In this document: positions 7,393 through 15,465 of the stretch, in pieces
How positions within the stretch are numbered: the stretch's first letter is position 1
How the letters are laid out: the number at the start of each line of letters is the position of its first letter
Source: a virus
Direction: 5' to 3' (one strand)
Length of the DNA: 64,000 nucleotides
IMG/VR virus record: IMGVR_UViG_3300010354_000070
Location: 1-64,000 of that record
Notes under the pieces: model-generated
Databases searched by the model: none
What the model saw: only the letters and a program-made list of their open reading frames with translations
What the model was told of the DNA's origin: nothing
Position numbers and translations under genes: made by a program

Positions 7393-8215
7393 AATTAAAT
7401 AATAAAAGTTCTTTACGTTTTTTCTGTTCTCTCATATATTCACCAACTGAACGCATTGTATATGTCAAATCAAACTCAGCAGCATTCCATTTAACAAATC
7501 TATCCTTTACGAGTTGATCTGAATTGTAACTAATCAATTGATCCATATTGTTTGCATCACAATCAGCAGCAAACTTATCGTGATCAAATCCTTTATGCAT
7601 TGATCCCTTACGCCCATAGAGATTGTCCTTAATATCATAAGGAGGATCGAGATACATAAAAGCACCCATGTTTCCATTCATCAAATAATCATAAGAGTAA
7701 TTAGTAATACGCCATTTTTCAATGATTTTAGAATATACTGGAAGTTTTTCAATTCCACGCATACTAAAATTGGCATTTGATGCCTGAGGTGAAAAAGAAG
7801 AACTTTCAGTCAAACCAGAAAAAGAGCACTTATTTACAATGTAAAAAGCTACAGCACGATCAATACTTGTTTGGTGAAGATCATTAATGGAAATTTTAGC
7901 ATCATTAAAAAGAATTTTTGCTTTGTCTGGTGTATTGTGTTGGGATTTGAGAGTGGCAAGAATATTTGCCATATCTTCACCAAACATTTGAAGTTGTTGC
8001 CAAAAATTCACCAAAGGTTCATAAAGGTCATTCACCCAAATATCTAAATTTGGATATTTTTTAGTAATATGAATTGATACAGAACCACCACCCAGAAATG
8101 GTTCTCTAAATTCATCATAGTTACGGAGGTCTGGGAAGTAAGAATCCATCTTGGTGCAAGCACGGGACTTACCGCCGGGGTAACGTAATGGACTTTTAAA
8201 AGATTTAAAATTCAT
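7361..8215 (-). CDS. dam: DNA adenine-N6 methyltransferase, Dam-like
   Basis: Class D12 adenine methyltransferase, 284 residues, which would methylate adenine in a short site, probably GATC. Motif I is FREPFLGGGSVSIHI (binds S-adenosylmethionine); motif IV is LDPPYDIKD, the catalytic DPPY; the N-terminal SPLRYPGGKSR is the conserved D12 motif. Both motifs are intact, so it is predicted active. It lies inside the clamp-loader operon between a 68-codon gene and gp62, overlapping both. Likely use: protection from host restriction or marking phage DNA; the exact site specificity is inferred from the family. Confidence 0.94.
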   Translation of the reverse strand: MNFKSFKSPLRYPGGKSRACTKMDSYFPDLRNYDEFREPFLGGGSVSIHITKKYPNLDIWVNDLYEPLVNFWQQLQMFGEDMANILATLKSQHNTPDKAKILFNDAKISINDLHQTSIDRAVAFYIVNKCSFSGLTESSSFSPQASNANFSMRGIEKLPVYSKIIEKWRITNYSYDYLMNGNMGAFMYLDPPYDIKDNLYGRKGSMHKGFDHDKFAADCDANNMDQLISYNSDQLVKDRFVKWNAAEFDLTYTMRSVGEYMREQKKRKELLLFNYGIEGLVKIN

Positions 8216-8411
8216 AATCAGGATGATGATACTTCAAATATTCCCTAAAGGTAAGTTTCATTTCTTTATGCGTCATACCACAATGAGCGGCAGCAGTTGG
8301 CAAGTTCATAGTAGCATGAAACAATCCTTCATTTGCCTCTTTTACATTCTCGGGAGTAGTTTTAACTGGAATTTCTTTGAGAGACTTAAAATCAATTGCC
8401 AATAAACCCAT
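8205..8411 (-). CDS. Small conserved-type protein upstream of dam
   Basis: A 68-residue protein of unknown function. The open frame reaches 8495, but the upstream part overlaps the 84-codon gene in another frame and looks non-coding; the Met at 8411 gives a 20-base overlap and starts the protein-like part. The C-terminal half, NLPTAAAHCGMTHKEMKLTF, has the look of a helix-turn-helix and ends KYHHPDYEF. A similar ending (EKYPDYELK) occurs in the 49-residue product at 12988-13137, with REYLKYHHPDYE matching VREKYPDYE, so they may share a short C-terminal helix. Confidence 0.65.
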   Translation of the reverse strand: MGLLAIDFKSLKEIPVKTTPENVKEANEGLFHATMNLPTAAAHCGMTHKEMKLTFREYLKYHHPDYEF

Positions 8412-8646
8412 TTGCACACCTAACAATAATTTCAGTATCCTTAGTTGCTTCTGCCATTTGACGATATCCAGTTCCAACGTAAATCTGACCACCAACTACG
8501 GCAACAGCACAAGCACCCCAAAAAATGTAATACCACTTGGACTTAACTTGATGTTGCTTTTTAAGTTCATCAAGTTCTTCATGAATATCTTGATGATGAA
8601 ATCTCAAAGGTTTTTGTATGAGATCTTTCAATTTTTTGTTTTTCAT
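8392..8646 (-). CDS. Small membrane-anchored protein
   Basis: An 84-residue protein with a charged, helical N-terminus rich in Lys, Glu and His (about residues 1-38, possible coiled coil) followed by one clear membrane-spanning stretch, WYYIFWGACAVAVVGGQIYV (about 38-57). The short C-terminal part would lie across the membrane. No cleavable signal peptide is evident because the hydrophobic segment is internal. Function unknown. It sits in the clamp-loader operon and overlaps the next gene by 20 bases. Confidence 0.65.
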   Translation of the reverse strand: MKNKKLKDLIQKPLRFHHQDIHEELDELKKQHQVKSKWYYIFWGACAVAVVGGQIYVGTGYRQMAEATKDTEIIVRCANGFIGN

Positions 8647-8652
8647 TTGAAT

Positions 8653-9027
8653 TTACATTCCTCCATCACGACGACCAGTTTTTGGATTAATCGGTGGTTT
8701 TCCTTTATTGAGTTTATCATAAGGATTATATTTTTTGTCTGTTTTTCTTAAACGTGCATTCATACCAGTTGCTTTCCAATTATATCCATTAGCATATTTA
8801 TTATCAGTAGGAAGTTTAATCACACCCTCTTTTATTTCAACTTCTTCGGATTTAAGAAAATTAAACCAAGAAACTTCATTTCCAACAAATTCATATGTAT
8901 AAAACCTATTACCATCGCTGTGAAGTTTTACATTAGTAAGTTCATAAAATTCTTTAATTTCAGAACTAGTTACATATGATGCATCTGATGAATACTTGTG
9001 TTCGTAATAGTATTTTTTCTTTTTCAT
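8653..9027 (-). CDS. Hypothetical protein downstream of gp44
   Basis: A 124-residue basic protein of unknown function. It begins with a run of Lys and Tyr (MKKKKYYYEHKY), has a predicted beta-rich middle (NRFYTYEFVGNEVSWFNFL) and a positively charged C-terminal third with NARLRKTDKKYNPYDKLNKG, ending GRRDGGM. The basic tail suggests nucleic-acid contact, but no known domain is recognised. The start overlaps the gp44 stop as ATGA, so it is co-translated with the clamp loader. Confidence 0.65.
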   Translation of the reverse strand: MKKKKYYYEHKYSSDASYVTSSEIKEFYELTNVKLHSDGNRFYTYEFVGNEVSWFNFLKSEEVEIKEGVIKLPTDNKYANGYNWKATGMNARLRKTDKKYNPYDKLNKGKPPINPKTGRRDGGM

Positions 9028-9968
9028 TTGAATTTACAGTCACACATTATTTCAGTTAAACAAGCGAGAAGATTAATCTCTTGATCCACACAAAATGCCG
9101 ATTGATATTGATACTTAGCAATTATCAAAACAGCAGAAGCAATGCTAGGACCATCAAGACAATCATAAAGTGAGTCATAAATTTTTCGCATAACAATATT
9201 TACATCATTATCCAAACTTGTAATAACCCATTTACGAACTTCTGGAAAGTTTTTTTCTTTCAGATTTTCGATTAAATTATTTATTTCTACATCTGTAAAT
9301 GTCGCAAGAATACCAGAATCAATTTTCCCACTTGTTGAATACCTCTGGCATTCATTCAAAATTCTCCTCCAATCGGGAAAAAATTTTGTTATTAATTCGA
9401 TGATTACTTTTTGATCGTATTCAATTCTCTCTTGATTTAGGATTTCTTGTAGTCGTTTAAAAAACAACCCTGCCAATTTGGTTTTTTCTTGTTTTTTAAT
9501 TGCAAAATCGACCACAGCACACCTGGAGTGAAGTGGTTCAATAATTTTGTTTTTATAATTACAAGTAAAGATAAATCTACAGTTATTATAGAAGGTTTCA
9601 ATGTTTGCCCTCAATAAGAGTTGAACATCGTTACCGGTGTTATCTGCCTCATCTATAATAATTACTTTATGTTTATCGTTTCCTTGTAAAGAAACAGTAG
9701 AGGCAAAGTTTTTTGCTTGATTCCGTACAGTGTCCAGAAAACGCCCTTCGTCGGACCCATTAATCACATAATAATCAACTCCCAGTTCCTCGCACAATGC
9801 CTTCGCAACCGTCGTCTTTCCCACTCCAGGGGGACCAGCAAGAAGAAGATTTGGAATTTCACCTTTTTCCAAAAACTCCAAGAATGTTTTCTTGATATTT
9901 TCTGGCAAAATGCAATCTTCAATTTTTTTTGGTCGCCACTTTTCAACGAACAAGAAATTATCACTCAT
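9024..9968 (-). CDS. 44: Clamp-loader large subunit gp44
   Basis: AAA+ ATPase of the gp44/62 clamp loader, 314 residues (T4: 319). N-terminal FVEKWRPKKIEDCILP is the conserved opening; Walker A is GPPGVGKTT; Walker B with the DEAD-like box is VIIIDEADN; sensor 1 is FIFTCNYKNKI; the arginine finger lies in PLHSRCAVVDF (the SRC motif of clamp loaders). All ATPase motifs are intact. It is encoded in the same operon as its partners gp45 and gp62, six bases downstream of the HExxH gene. Confidence 0.96.
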   Translation of the reverse strand: MSDNFLFVEKWRPKKIEDCILPENIKKTFLEFLEKGEIPNLLLAGPPGVGKTTVAKALCEELGVDYYVINGSDEGRFLDTVRNQAKNFASTVSLQGNDKHKVIIIDEADNTGNDVQLLLRANIETFYNNCRFIFTCNYKNKIIEPLHSRCAVVDFAIKKQEKTKLAGLFFKRLQEILNQERIEYDQKVIIELITKFFPDWRRILNECQRYSTSGKIDSGILATFTDVEINNLIENLKEKNFPEVRKWVITSLDNDVNIVMRKIYDSLYDCLDGPSIASAVLIIAKYQYQSAFCVDQEINLLACLTEIMCDCKFK

Positions 9969-9974
9969 AATAAA

Positions 9975-10406
9975 TCAAAAACAAAATTTCCTAAGAACAT
10001 ATTCAACTTTTTCTGGTTTATCCTCCATCCAAAATGCTTCATGTTCAACTTGATGAACCGAATTTCCGACTATTTTTTTTGCTGCTTCTATATCATCTTT
10101 CCTTCTTTGAGTTATTGGCATTTTACTTGGATGAATCCAAAAAGGTTCCGATCCTCGCATATTATATTTACAAGACTGGGCAATATGAGTTGCCTCATGA
10201 AATAAAGTTTCATTTATATAATAGTTGGGATCGGAACCTTTTTTAATCGTATCCGTACAAATTGTGATTGTTCTTTCATCATTATTATACCATCCGTAAA
10301 TTTCATGTTTTCTACAGATTGGTGCATTTTCAACAACACGCACTTTTTGAGATACCAAAGAGTAAATATCTTTGCCCGCTGGAGAAAGATAAAGAAGAAA
10401 TTCCAT
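9975..10406 (-). CDS. Putative zinc metallopeptidase-like protein
   Basis: A 143-residue protein containing ETLFHEATHIAQSCKY, an HExxH-type zinc motif (His-Glu-Ala-Thr-His) in a helix, with EHEAFWMED further on offering a possible third ligand (Glu or His). The preceding stretch, RTITICTDTIKK, resembles the edge strand before the zinc helix in small gluzincin-like peptidases. No signal peptide is present, so it would act in the cytoplasm. Its substrate is unknown. It lies between the clamp (start overlapping the gp45 stop as TAATG) and the clamp loader, a position shared in related phages by small hypothetical genes. Confidence 0.7.
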   Translation of the reverse strand: MEFLLYLSPAGKDIYSLVSQKVRVVENAPICRKHEIYGWYNNDERTITICTDTIKKGSDPNYYINETLFHEATHIAQSCKYNMRGSEPFWIHPSKMPITQRRKDDIEAAKKIVGNSVHQVEHEAFWMEDKPEKVEYVLRKFCF

Positions 10407-11071
10407 TATTTAAAAGTAGAGTCAGGTTCAAGTGCAATCCAATAAGACAAATTATACTTCGTGTTCGTAAAGTGCGACAGAAGTTTTTTTGAAATTACAA
10501 CATCATAATTACCTGGAATAATTCTAATATTTTCAACCTTGAAATTAAGAATAAACTCCTCATCAGTTTCACCAACTACAATAGAGTATTCATTTGATGT
10601 ATCATTCTTTTTGTCTCTTACTACAAGACGAACAACACCAGATCCACCAATCGCTGACATATCTGGTAGTTGATAAACAGATGCTGCCTTTACCAATTTT
10701 TCCAAAGAAGAACCTTCCAATTGAAAACAAATATCCTCAGATGGAAAAGTAATTTCTTTGTCTGGAGGAGAAACAATAACATTTGGATCCGCAAAGAAAT
10801 ACTTAACTCTGCGTTTTCCTTCACGAATAGAAAGATAAGTTTCTTCAGCAAAATCAAGATCAGGGTCTTGGTGAAGACTTATGCCGTTTAGAAACTGATT
10901 TAAATCATAAATCGCAAAGTCTCTTGGAAAGATTTCGGAAATTTGTGCTTCAGCAAGAATGTTCTTGGCAACTGAAATAGTCCTAAGTTTATTGCCTTTT
11001 TTGACAAGAATAGAATTATTAATTCCAGCAAAATTCTTGAGAATTGTAAGTGTATTGTCAGATAGTTTCAT
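10406..11071 (-). CDS. 45: Sliding clamp gp45
   Basis: Trimeric DNA sliding clamp, 221 residues (T4: 228), which tethers gp43 and, with gp55, activates late transcription. The N-terminus MKLSDNTLTILKNFAGIN is the typical clamp opening. The central FPSEDICFQLEGSSLEKLVKAA and the C-terminal beta strands fit the family. A TTG codon at 11077 would add two residues, but the ATG at 11071 matches the family start. It follows the DUF3310 gene by two bases. A sigma-70 promoter at 11572-11600 inside the end of cobS could boost its expression. Confidence 0.93.
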   Translation of the reverse strand: MKLSDNTLTILKNFAGINNSILVKKGNKLRTISVAKNILAEAQISEIFPRDFAIYDLNQFLNGISLHQDPDLDFAEETYLSIREGKRRVKYFFADPNVIVSPPDKEITFPSEDICFQLEGSSLEKLVKAASVYQLPDMSAIGGSGVVRLVVRDKKNDTSNEYSIVVGETDEEFILNFKVENIRIIPGNYDVVISKKLLSHFTNTKYNLSYWIALEPDSTFK

Positions 11072-11073
11072 AA

Positions 11074-11538
11074 TCAACGAAATTCGGAAAGACCATTGTT
11101 TTGACGACTGTAATGCTTATCAAAGTGTAGAAGAAGCATCGCATAATGAATAACCTTTAGAAGGTCCCGTTTGTTGCGTCCATCCTTATCACCATAACGA
11201 GAACCGTATTTGAGAATATTTGCCTGACAGAAGGAAGGAGCAAGACCCTTTGCTGCCATCAAATCAATTGTTTGAATGTCTTTATAGTCCTGCTCGTTTC
11301 CGCAATAGTGACTGCCATAAGTGCTGGTTACATAATTTTCAATATCTTTCAAGATTTTATCTTCGTTGTATTTCCAAAGATGATTTTTAGTTTCGTTCAT
11401 TTTAGGATTATTAATTAAAAATTCAAGGTCACTATGTCCCCATGGAGGCATACTTTCTTCGGGTATCTTTGTTAAGTCAATCATTCCACTATGTTTATTG
11501 GTAGACATGATATATTCAGTTGGTTTTTCATCATTCAT
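11074..11538 (-). CDS. DUF3310 (SaV-like) protein
   Basis: A 154-residue protein whose C-terminal half, IDLMAAKGLAPSFCQANILKYGSRYG with NKRDLLKVIHYAMLLL, is the DUF3310/SaV-like domain of phages, a small helical domain found alone or beside nucleotide kinases. Function unknown, possibly nucleotide-related. The open frame extends to a TTG at 11631 inside cobS. The ATG at 11538 is preferred because a near-consensus promoter (11572-11600) would start transcription near 11565, within the longer frame; no strong ribosome site is visible for either start. Two bases separate its stop from the gp45 start. Confidence 0.75.
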   Translation of the reverse strand: MNDEKPTEYIMSTNKHSGMIDLTKIPEESMPPWGHSDLEFLINNPKMNETKNHLWKYNEDKILKDIENYVTSTYGSHYCGNEQDYKDIQTIDLMAAKGLAPSFCQANILKYGSRYGDKDGRNKRDLLKVIHYAMLLLHFDKHYSRQNNGLSEFR

Positions 11539-11571
11539 AATTAAGAGAGGAAAGTAGTCATACCTTTCCTC

Positions 11572-11600
11572 ATTATAGCAACTCAGTGAAAATTCGTCAA
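11572..11600 (-). promoter_or_regulatory. Sigma-70-type promoter inside the cobS 3' end
   Basis: Minus strand TTGACG - 17 bases - TATAAT with TGC before the -10 box (extended -10), overlapping the last bases of the cobS gene. Start expected near 11565. It would give the DUF3310-gp45-gp44-gp62-regA genes their own promoter in addition to that upstream of cobS. Confidence 0.75.
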
Positions 11601-12733
11601 TTGGTTGGATAAAGTTCGTGTCCTCCCTCAATAGTCAGTTCTGGTTTTTCGTTACCAGGCATTTGAAAGTTGGCATCAATCTTATCGTAAAGTTCCAGAA
11701 AAGCAGTTTTAGTTTCGTCATCAAACCTGTTAATACAAACTTGAATTGCCTTTGCCTTATCCCCGAAGATACTATAAGCACGGATAACATGAACCAGACG
11801 GCGGGTGCTGATAATTTCATCAATACCACCATCATAGAATGTCTTGCGGATCACGTCACCCCAATCAACCAACCGCTTACAGAAATCACGATCCTCTACA
11901 CCAAGATCCAAAGCAATACCCTCAAGAATACGCTGCTCCACAGAAGGAGCAGGGTATGATTGCTCAAATGTCACTGGAAAACGCTCAAGAAATGCCTCAT
12001 TCAAAATATTGGTTCCAATAAAGCGACCATCATCAGAACCCTTACCTTTAGTGTTAGCAGTGGCAATCACATTAAAACCAGAAGTAGGTTTAACATAACG
12101 TCCAATTTTTTTGAGAAATACCCCCTTACCTTCCAAGACCGATTGAAGACACAAAATCTTATTTGAAGCAAGGTCAATCTCATCCAGAAGAAGAATAGCA
12201 CCACGCTCCAATGCTTCCACTACTGGACCATTATGCCATGCGGTTTCTCCATTTACAAGACGGAAACCACCGATCAAATCATCCTCATCAGTTTCAATTG
12301 TAATATTGACACGAATTAGTTCCCTGCCAAGTTGAGCACATGCTTGCTCCACCGAGAACGTTTTACCATTACCCGAAAGACCCGTGATAAACGTAGGATA
12401 AAAAAGACGGGACTGAATAATCTTTTTAATATCAGCAAAGTTACCAAACTTGACGAAGGTATCATCTTTATCAGGAATGAAATTTTGTTGAACTTCAGGA
12501 AGAATAGATACGGACTGATAATTTCGTTCAATCTCTTGAACTTTTTCTTGCGTCACTTCAAGGTTCCACTTGCCACGATTAGTTTTATAATTTTCAAGAC
12601 GACGAGTTACTGTTTGATAATTAAGGTCCTTTGAAACACAAAATCCACGAATGTCAGCGGCAGTAATTTCTGTTCCAAAATTTTCTTTCAGACCATTAAC
12701 AATCTGTTCGTCGGTCATTTTCACACGAGGCAT
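11597..12733 (-). CDS. cobS: CobS-like AAA+ ATPase (MoxR type)
   Basis: AAA+ ATPase of 378 residues, annotated in cyanophages as CobS, the ATPase subunit of aerobic cobaltochelatase. Residues to about 95 form an N-terminal domain rich in charged residues. Walker A is GLSGNGKT; Walker B is ILLLDEIDLAS; sensor 1 is FNVIATANTKGKG; the arginine-finger helix includes LERFPVTF. These belong to the MoxR/CobS/NorQ clade, whose members work with VWA-domain partners. Such a partner is encoded nearby at 13207-15381. Whether the phage pair acts in cobalamin synthesis or remodels another complex cannot be told. It is the first gene after the promoter at 12760-12788. Confidence 0.88.
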   Translation of the reverse strand: MPRVKMTDEQIVNGLKENFGTEITAADIRGFCVSKDLNYQTVTRRLENYKTNRGKWNLEVTQEKVQEIERNYQSVSILPEVQQNFIPDKDDTFVKFGNFADIKKIIQSRLFYPTFITGLSGNGKTFSVEQACAQLGRELIRVNITIETDEDDLIGGFRLVNGETAWHNGPVVEALERGAILLLDEIDLASNKILCLQSVLEGKGVFLKKIGRYVKPTSGFNVIATANTKGKGSDDGRFIGTNILNEAFLERFPVTFEQSYPAPSVEQRILEGIALDLGVEDRDFCKRLVDWGDVIRKTFYDGGIDEIISTRRLVHVIRAYSIFGDKAKAIQVCINRFDDETKTAFLELYDKIDANFQMPGNEKPELTIEGGHELYPTN

Positions 12734-12759
12734 GATGTCATTTGTTTTGAACTGAAGTA

Positions 12760-12788
12760 ATTATAACAGCAAAAAGGGGCGGTTGAAT
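12760..12788 (-). promoter_or_regulatory. Promoter for the cobS-regA operon
   Basis: Minus strand TATAAT with TGT before it (extended -10), 17 bases downstream of a weak -35, ATTCAA. The -35 lies in the loop of the preceding terminator. Start expected near 12753, about 20 bases before the cobS ATG. Confidence 0.6.
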
Positions 12789-12796
12789 GCCCCCTT
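12771..12796 (-). terminator. Intrinsic terminator upstream of cobS
   Basis: Minus-strand stem AAGGGGGC - loop ATTCAACC - GCCCCTT (one unpaired G) followed by a TTTTTG tract. It ends the transcript carrying the VWA protein and two small genes. Confidence 0.85.
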
Positions 12797-12799
12797 GTG

Positions 12800-12991
12800 T
12801 CACTTTGCCAACTGGCTTTTTCTTGTTTCTAATTTTTGTTTTGAAACTATTTTCAAGTTATAACTGGGATAAAAAAAGTTCATTAAATCGTAAAGTCCTA
12901 TGGAAGTAATCCCATTACTATATTTTACCCATACTTCATTAGTATCATAATTGACAATATGTTCGTATGGAAATTTATCAGGTAGTTTCAT
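12800..12991 (-). CDS. Small hypothetical protein
   Basis: A 63-residue protein, MKLPDKFPYEHIVNYDTNEV onward, with the strand EVWVKYSNGI and an aromatic stretch LMNFFYPSYNLKI, then a basic tail. No domain recognised and function unknown. The start overlaps the stop of the 49-codon gene as ATGA and a terminator begins four bases after its stop, so it is the last gene of this unit. The tight packing supports translation. Confidence 0.6.
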   Translation of the reverse strand: MKLPDKFPYEHIVNYDTNEVWVKYSNGITSIGLYDLMNFFYPSYNLKIVSKQKLETRKSQLAK

Positions 12992-13137
12992 TTTAATTCA
13001 TAATCTGGATACTTTTCCCTAACCTTATCTCTAAAACGTGCGTTAAATGTAGGTGGATTTAGTTCTCGTTTTTGAGTAATAACTTTATTAATATGGTCTA
13101 TATTTAAAAGTTTATCAATTCTATCAGTTTTTTTCAT
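12988..13137 (-). CDS. 49-residue basic small protein
   Basis: A short frame beginning MKKTDRIDKLLNIDHINKVI and ending VREKYPDYELK. It is basic and predicted to be helical throughout. Its TGA overlaps the ATG of the next gene (ATGA), a coupling seen repeatedly in this genome and the main reason to call it. The ending resembles that of the product at 8205-8411. Function unknown. No strong ribosome site is visible; the 69 bases upstream, to the VWA gene stop, hold AT-rich sequence only. Confidence 0.6.
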   Translation of the reverse strand: MKKTDRIDKLLNIDHINKVITQKRELNPPTFNARFRDKVREKYPDYELK

Positions 13138-13206
13138 TTGATTTTAACTTAAATTGTAATTTTTTTATTTCCAACTACATTTGTATAAACTTTTTTAGGT
13201 ATTTAG

Positions 13207-15381
13207 TTAGGCAACAAGTTCAATAAACTCTCCCAAGATTTTCTTATTCATTTTTTTAGAACTCAAACTCCTCGCAAAAGCAGATTTAATCTGAGTTTTG
13301 GATGCGTCTTCGGCAACAGAAAATACTGTGCTTGCGTTAAGAGCATTAGAAGAAAGACCAAAGTAACTATGATAACCAGAGGTTTTGATTGAAAAACTCT
13401 TTTGTTTTTTCCAAGTTTCCATAATCTTCCTGTGCTCCTCTGCATTACTAACCTGAGAGCGAAGAAAATTACTCACATCTCCTGACTTAAGAATACGCAT
13501 ACCAATAAAATTTACATCTGAGAAATTATCACGAAGATTGCGAATAAGAAGATTAGTAAAATCACAGTATTCGTAATCTTGTAGCCTATAAACATTTCCA
13601 GTTTTTCTATCCCTCAAAAATGTATTGCTTGGATTGACAGTATTCAGACCAGTATAAGGTTTATCTGGATTACGATAAGGTTTAATCAAAACGTGTCTTT
13701 TTAGTGGTGCTGCTTCACCATCTGTCAGAATTACACACTGAACTTTTTGTAATTTATTTTCGCTTTTGAATTGTGGAATAATTTGATGAAGAGTTACCAA
13801 AGTTTCATTCAGTGGAGTTCCAGAAAGTGTCATCTTACGAGGAACATAATATTCTGTTCCATAAGAATTTCGGTGTGTTTTAGCAATCCTATAAATGTTA
13901 ATCATTTGCTTCTCAAGTTCTTTTGAACTTACTTTACTCGTGAAAATATTCATCAAAGAAAAAGTACAATCAACCTCAAGAAGACCCTCTTTTGCTTCAT
14001 AATATGAAATTGGAGTAAAAGTTCCTGGCAGATACTGACAACCCCAATCATTAGTAAAAGCATAAACTTCAAATGGAATTGAAACTTTCTTACAGAACCA
14101 AATCAGATTATAAAGTTGCTTGATAGTATCAAGAAAAACTTCACCCATTGAACCAGACCAATCAAGAATAAAAATTAGTCCGTGATTTTTTCCATCCGCA
14201 AGAGTGGTTACTTTCTTAAAGATATCATCATTATACTTATAAGTATGAAGAATAGACGTATTTAAAATTCCTGTTTTTGAAATTGATGCCCGAGCATAAC
14301 TGTCTGCTGCTTTGCGGCATTCAAATTCTTTTACAAGATAATTGACTTCTTTTTGAGAAGAACGCTTGAACTTTTGATAATCTTTATCTACTTCATCAAA
14401 TAATTCTGGATATTGACGATACTCAATTTGGTCCTGCCAACTCTGATTACAGTGGTCGTGAATTTCTTTATTTGATACGATTACCTTTTCCAAATCAACT
14501 TTAGGAAGTTCAACATAAGTATTCTCAACTCCAGATGAATTCTTAGCCAAATCACGAATAGAGTTTTCTAAACTCTCCATAGTTTTGGCAATTGGTTCTC
14601 CACCTTTTGTTCCCGCATTTGAAGTGTCGGCATCATTGATTTGATTATTTTCACTTTCAGAAGGACTTTGTTTCAGTGAAGGTTTGCTATTACCTTCAGT
14701 CTCACTGGTCTCACTGTCTTCATTTACATCATTATCACCTTCTTCCGATGATGTGTCGGAATCAGAATCATCAGATGAACCACCACCATTTTCCTCATGA
14801 GAATTAATGGAAGAAATCTTGGTTTGTTCGTCCTGTTTTTGCTTACAATACTTATAAAGTTCTTCTGCGGCAACTAAAACATCATCAAACGTTTCGGTTT
14901 CGGCAATCATATCAACAATATGCTGCTCTTCAGCATTAAAATTCAATCTCAGAAAATTACCAATCTTGAAAAAAAGATTTACCCTATCAGCAAGATTATA
15001 AGTATCAAGATTGTCATCTTTAATAGAAAAGAAATCCTGGTCGTTGAGTTCTTTATATCCATTATAAAAAGTTTTTGCGAGACCAGCATACCGACGCTTC
15101 ATTAGTTTTTCTACACGAGCATCTTCACAGATATTTACAAAACTCGGTGGAATGTTGTAGTCTTTGGACCAGTCAATATTGGGCGTTTCACGAGAATGTC
15201 CCACTTCATGTGCTACAAGAAGTGAATAGATATTATCACTTGCTTTTTCCCAAAGTGGCAGCGTCAGACAGCGGGTATGAACGTTGAAGCAGGCGGTTTC
15301 GACTTTACGATGTTCCACAATAATGTCTTCTGTTGCCAAAAGACGGGCAAGCATACCCTTAATTTCAAGATTGACGGTCAT
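13207..15381 (-). CDS. CobT-like protein with metallopeptidase and VWA domains
   Basis: A 724-residue protein. Residues 1-180 form a helical domain with VAHEVGHSRETP at 57-68, an HExxH zinc-peptidase motif, and NICEDARVE at 83-91, which could supply the third ligand. Residues about 190-265 are a disordered Ser/Asp/Glu-rich linker. The C-terminal half carries a von Willebrand A domain: ILDWSGSMGE has the MIDAS residues D407, S409 and S411, and VQCVILTDGEAAPL is the later conserved strand. This peptidase-like/acidic/VWA layout is that of CobT, the chelatase subunit partnering CobS, whose homologue lies 0.5 kb downstream. Probable role: VWA partner of the AAA+ ATPase; the target is unknown. The two genes are in separate transcription units. 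Confidence 0.85.
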   Translation of the reverse strand: MTVNLEIKGMLARLLATEDIIVEHRKVETACFNVHTRCLTLPLWEKASDNIYSLLVAHEVGHSRETPNIDWSKDYNIPPSFVNICEDARVEKLMKRRYAGLAKTFYNGYKELNDQDFFSIKDDNLDTYNLADRVNLFFKIGNFLRLNFNAEEQHIVDMIAETETFDDVLVAAEELYKYCKQKQDEQTKISSINSHEENGGGSSDDSDSDTSSEEGDNDVNEDSETSETEGNSKPSLKQSPSESENNQINDADTSNAGTKGGEPIAKTMESLENSIRDLAKNSSGVENTYVELPKVDLEKVIVSNKEIHDHCNQSWQDQIEYRQYPELFDEVDKDYQKFKRSSQKEVNYLVKEFECRKAADSYARASISKTGILNTSILHTYKYNDDIFKKVTTLADGKNHGLIFILDWSGSMGEVFLDTIKQLYNLIWFCKKVSIPFEVYAFTNDWGCQYLPGTFTPISYYEAKEGLLEVDCTFSLMNIFTSKVSSKELEKQMINIYRIAKTHRNSYGTEYYVPRKMTLSGTPLNETLVTLHQIIPQFKSENKLQKVQCVILTDGEAAPLKRHVLIKPYRNPDKPYTGLNTVNPSNTFLRDRKTGNVYRLQDYEYCDFTNLLIRNLRDNFSDVNFIGMRILKSGDVSNFLRSQVSNAEEHRKIMETWKKQKSFSIKTSGYHSYFGLSSNALNASTVFSVAEDASKTQIKSAFARSLSSKKMNKKILGEFIELVA

Positions 15382-15407
15382 CTGGCGATTTGGTTGCGAA
15401 TGACGTT

Positions 15408-15413
15408 ATTATA
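15408..15413 (-). promoter_or_regulatory. Candidate -10 box for the VWA gene
   Basis: Minus strand TTTGTATAAT directly after the T-tract of a terminator and about 27 bases before the ATG. No -35 box is visible, and TG touches the hexamer rather than being one base away, so the call is tentative. Confidence 0.45.
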
Positions 15414-15414
15414 C

Positions 15415-15441
15415 AAAAAAAGAGGGTGGTGAGACCCTCTT
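15415..15441 (-). terminator. Intrinsic terminator after the 268-codon gene
   Basis: Minus-strand stem AGAGGGT - six-base loop - ACCCTCT followed by a run of seven T, 25 bases past the stop at 15466. Confidence 0.9.
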
Positions 15442-15465
15442 GTGTGCCAGTTTGATAAGTGGTTT

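Noticed and set aside
8412-8495. N-terminal extension of the 68-residue protein to 8495.
   Set aside because: It overlaps the membrane-anchored gene in another frame and has unprotein-like sequence; the internal Met at 8411 fits better.
11539-11631. Longer DUF3310 protein from the TTG at 11631.
   Set aside because: It begins inside cobS, uses a rare start, and the promoter at 11572-11600 would place its start codon upstream of the RNA start.
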